A DNA stretch of 6,373 nt from BOG-933 sp037147415. Lineage in GTDB: Bacteria > Pseudomonadota > Alphaproteobacteria > Azospirillales > Azospirillaceae. Location of the stretch: positions 1 to 6,373 of the forward strand of contig JBAWVF010000209.1 in the NCBI GenBank assembly GCA_037147415.1, written 5' to 3'. The notes under the pieces are model-generated. The model worked only from the letters and a program-made list of their open reading frames with translations. It ran no database searches and had not been told where the DNA came from. Position 1 is the stretch's first letter, and the number at the start of each line of letters is the position of its first letter. The position numbers were made by a program, and so were the translations under genes. Below are positions 5,024 to 6,373 of the stretch, piece after piece.

Positions 5024-5348
5024 TCACCGATACGGGTTATGGGTTCCCGGTTGCCCGGTATAGGGATTGCTGTTGCCCTTCGTGCTCCAATTATCGAGCG
5101 CGCTGTTGTTCGGGTTGGTCTGCATGTGCGGCTCGACATACGTGCCGTTCTGGCGGGTGTAGCCGCCGACCGCATGCTCGCCATGGGAGGGCAAAGCCGG
5201 CTGGCTGCCCGCCGTAGGCGCCCTGACCGCCATAACTACCACCGAGGGTCTGGGGATTGGTCCCGCCGCCATAGGTGCCCAGCCCCTGCGCCGCGACCGG
5301 GCCGACGATCATTGCGGACAACACGATAACCGCGATTAATTTTCCCAT
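5024..5348 (-). pseudogene. Exported small protein with a frameshift
   Basis: The ATG at 5348 starts MGKLIAVIVLSAMIVGPVAA, a clear Sec signal peptide with cleavage likely after VAA. Glycine/tyrosine/glutamine-rich repeats follow (GTYGGG, GSYGGQ, GAYGGQ). In that frame the reading becomes Arg-rich nonsense after about residue 53. In the next frame (+1) the sequence continues as VGGYTRQNGTYVEPHMQTNPN, ending with DNWSTKGNSNPYTGQPGTHNPYR read in pieces. This is a characteristic tail of small proteobacterial exported proteins (family function unknown to me). One extra base in the CTCCCATGG run near 5181-5189, or a shift within about 5180-5215, would explain it. Corrected length is about 107 aa. 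It could be a true mutation, an assembly error or, less likely, programmed +1 shifting. No strong ribosome binding site is seen. Confidence 0.7.
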
Positions 5349-5371
5349 GCTGACACCATCAGGTTGTCATA

Positions 5372-5385
5372 AGTAAGCACTTACT
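5372..5385. promoter_or_regulatory. 14-bp palindrome upstream of the exported-protein gene
   Basis: AGTAAG-CA-CTTACT is a perfect 6-bp inverted repeat with a 2-base centre, 24 bases before the leftward ATG at 5348. Short compact palindromes of the AGTAAGnnCTTACT type resemble binding sites of TetR-family regulators, so a host regulator could control this gene, but no such regulator is in the window. No promoter with good hexamers could be fixed here. Confidence 0.35.
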
Positions 5386-5421
5386 GTCGCATATCTAACG
5401 ATCAAACACATTCGCCCTTTA

Positions 5422-5466
5422 GCTCGAAATTACGACTTGACATAATTCGAGCTATAAAACGAATAT
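5422..5466 (+). promoter_or_regulatory. Right operator and rightward early promoter
   Basis: GCTCGAA (5422-5428) and TTCGAGC (5446-5452) form the same palindrome as at 3089-3118, with a 17-base centre instead of 16. The consensus TTGACA lies at 5437-5442, with -10 readings GAATAT (5461-5466, 18-base spacer) or TATAAA (5453-5458). In reverse complement it matches the left copy at about 40 of 45 aligned positions, including 22 in a row. It reads towards the 5561 gene, leaving a leader of about 90 bases. The nine-codon ORF starting at 5465 would lie at or before the start of the transcript and is probably not translated. Confidence 0.75.
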
Positions 5467-5560
5467 GGCCTGCCCGACCGAGGCGCCCCGGTGAGCCGCA
5501 AGCGCAGACCCGAGGGCCGCCAAGCCGGGACCGCCATACAGACCACCGAAAGTCCGCCCC

Positions 5561-6112
5561 ATGGCCGAACCCCGTCCCGCCAACGATCCCGCAATTACGA
5601 ATGCGTCAAAATTCGGCAGCGCCGCTCTGCCGCCGCTGCCTGTCATGGCTCTACCCGCCGCACTGCCGGCACGGGCGGTGCAAATCTTGCACCAACTCGC
5701 CCGCGAGCTGGCCGAGCTGGAGGCACAGCCCGCCCCGCCGGGCGGCGCCCCGTATCTCTTCGACCAAGTGATGTCGCTCTTTGGCGGCGCCGGGCTCGAT
5801 TACATGATGGTCCCGCCGAAAAACTATGTGGTTGCGCCCTCGGCGGCCTTAGCCGGCGCCCTCGACGATGTCACCGATTTTATGGAGACCACGGAGCTGG
5901 CGTCCTTGCTGGTCAAGCAGGTGTGTTTCCATTTTTTCGGGTTGGGCGCCGAACACGAGGTTCGGGGGTTTCGGGCGGTCGGCACCATGCTGGCTACCCT
6001 CGAGGAGGCGGGCTGGAGCGTGCTTCCTGGGCGCTGCCCCGCCGGCGCGCCGAATTTGCTGGAGGCGCATCGAGCCTGGGGACATGCGCGGGCCACGCGG
6101 ACGGAGGGCTGA
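5561..6112 (+). CDS. Hypothetical protein, 183 aa, first right early gene
   Basis: I do not recognise a family. The first 35 residues are Pro/Ala-rich and probably disordered. They are followed by a helix ARAVQILHQLARELAEL (about 37-53), a Pro/Gly linker, a mixed central part (LFDQVMSLFGGAGLDYMMVPP, about 66-86, in pieces), a helical block (ALAGALDDVTDFMET...ASLLVKQVCFHFFGLG, about 97-129), and a last helix GFRAVGTMLATLEEAGW. It has no signal peptide or clear membrane helix. ATG at 5561 has a weak GAAAG site. No in-frame start exists further upstream after the TGA at 5492-5494. It is the first gene after the right operator, the place of cro/cII-type or replication genes in lambdoid phages, but nothing in it shows DNA binding. 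A longer rightward frame from 5491 overlaps it and is a compositional shadow. Confidence 0.7.
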   Translation: MAEPRPANDPAITNASKFGSAALPPLPVMALPAALPARAVQILHQLARELAELEAQPAPPGGAPYLFDQVMSLFGGAGLDYMMVPPKNYVVAPSAALAGALDDVTDFMETTELASLLVKQVCFHFFGLGAEHEVRGFRAVGTMLATLEEAGWSVLPGRCPAGAPNLLEAHRAWGHARATRTEG

Positions 6113-6115
6113 GCG

Positions 6116-6325
6116 ATGGACCCCTATCTCATCCACAACACCGTCGCCCATCCCGCGCTGGCGCTCTGCAATCTCACCGCCCGGGTCTGGTTTTTCTGGG
6201 GCGGCTGGCTCGGACCGACCCTGGGCGGACAGGTCTGCCGCCAGCTCGGGCGCGACTTCCAGCAGCTCGGCTGTATCATCCATGACGCCACCCTGCCGCC
6301 CGAAATTCTGCCGGGTGAGGGCTGA
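6116..6325 (+). CDS. Small phage protein with HN-AHP and HDATLP motifs
   Basis: This 69-aa protein starts three bases after the previous stop, with GGAGGG seven bases upstream of the ATG, so it is cotranscribed and well translated. IHNTVAHPALALC (about 6-18) and the later IIHDATLPPE (about 54-63) match a pattern I associate with short uncharacterised phage proteins (HN..AHP...HD.T.P). The conserved His/Asn/Asp positions hint at a metal or ligand site. Between them is an aromatic stretch, VWFFWGGWLGP (about 24-34), hydrophobic but too short and broken to be sure of a membrane helix. Function unknown. The motif link is from memory. Confidence 0.7.
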   Translation: MDPYLIHNTVAHPALALCNLTARVWFFWGGWLGPTLGGQVCRQLGRDFQQLGCIIHDATLPPEILPGEG

Positions 6326-6373
6326 GAGCCTGAAAACCTTTCACGGCGGCAGCCAGATTATGGCTGCGCTTGG
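6315..6373 (+). CDS. Possible start of a further gene, cut by the edge
   Basis: From GTG at 6315 a frame stays open to the end, reading MRAESLKTFHGGSQIMAALG. It overlaps the end of the previous gene by 11 bases, a spacing normal for this operon. Codons look normal for the region but there is no clear ribosome binding site. ATG at 6360 in the same frame is another start. Only 19 codons are visible and no family can be assigned. Confidence 0.3.
   Translation, partial: MRAESLKTFHGGSQIMAAL

Noticed and set aside
5180..5190. Classical programmed +1 frameshift site
   Set aside because: The CCC triplet is not in the zero frame, no stop codon or internal Shine-Dalgarno stimulator is in place, and a simple one-base insertion explains the data.
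5465..5494. Nine-codon leader-peptide ORF after the right operator
   Set aside because: It would start inside or before the -10 region of the promoter and has no ribosome binding site, so it is probably not even transcribed. Attenuation is not supported.
5491..6285. 264-aa rightward ORF overlapping the 183-aa gene
   Set aside because: Its sequence is Arg/Gly/Pro-rich without structure, and it spans two genes in another frame. The 5561 and 6116 frames have sensible helices, a good Shine-Dalgarno and a tight junction.

Overview
This window looks like the control and early region of a temperate phage (prophage) or a phage-like integrative element in a GC-rich proteobacterium. The support is: (i) a DUF2303/YfdQ-type phage gene in a tightly packed leftward operon of small unknown genes; (ii) a divergent pair of helix-turn-helix genes laid out like cI and cro; (iii) sigma-70-like promoter hexamers in the operators; and (iv) a periplasmic signal peptide followed by a C-terminal repeat-like tail I associate with proteobacteria. 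The exact host cannot be named. No integrase, structural gene, tRNA, rRNA, IS element or CRISPR array is visible.

Layout. Bases 1-204 hold no convincing gene, only a strong hairpin (133-153) and, at the very edge, a ribosome binding site for a leftward gene starting just outside the window. Bases 205-3067 are a leftward transcription unit. In transcription order it has a 68-aa HTH protein (3067-2861), possibly a 20-aa ORF, a 129-aa unknown protein (2771-2382), then after a 205-base gap a chain of four coupled genes (71, 120, 103 and 360 aa), the last being the DUF2303 protein. A 34-aa ORF with its own ribosome binding site (2291-2395) sits on the opposite strand in the gap.

Bases 3075-5466 form what I read as the immunity region. 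It is bounded by two almost identical operator-promoter modules in inverted orientation (3075-3118 firing left, 5422-5466 firing right). Each holds the arms GCTCGAA and TTCGAGC around a TTGACA hexamer. Between them lie a rightward CI-like HTH repressor (3159-3593), a rightward overlapping gene pair with its own extended -10 promoter that encodes a Panacea-domain (DUF4065/SocA-like) antitoxin and a small RelE-like candidate toxin (3871-4708), and two leftward genes: an exported small protein broken by a frameshift (5348-5024) and a small membrane protein (5013-4747).

Right of the second operator is a rightward unit with a 183-aa unknown protein (5561-6112), a 69-aa protein with phage-type HN..AHP and HDATLP motifs (6116-6325), and perhaps the start of a further gene running off the end.

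Working model: the repressor binds both outward modules and silences the left and right early operons, as CI does at lambda OL/PL and OR/PR. The Panacea pair and the exported/membrane pair occupy the position that rexAB has in lambda, so they are candidates for lysogen-expressed stability or superinfection-defence functions. The operator architecture is seen directly in the sequence. Repressor binding and the defence role are inferences.
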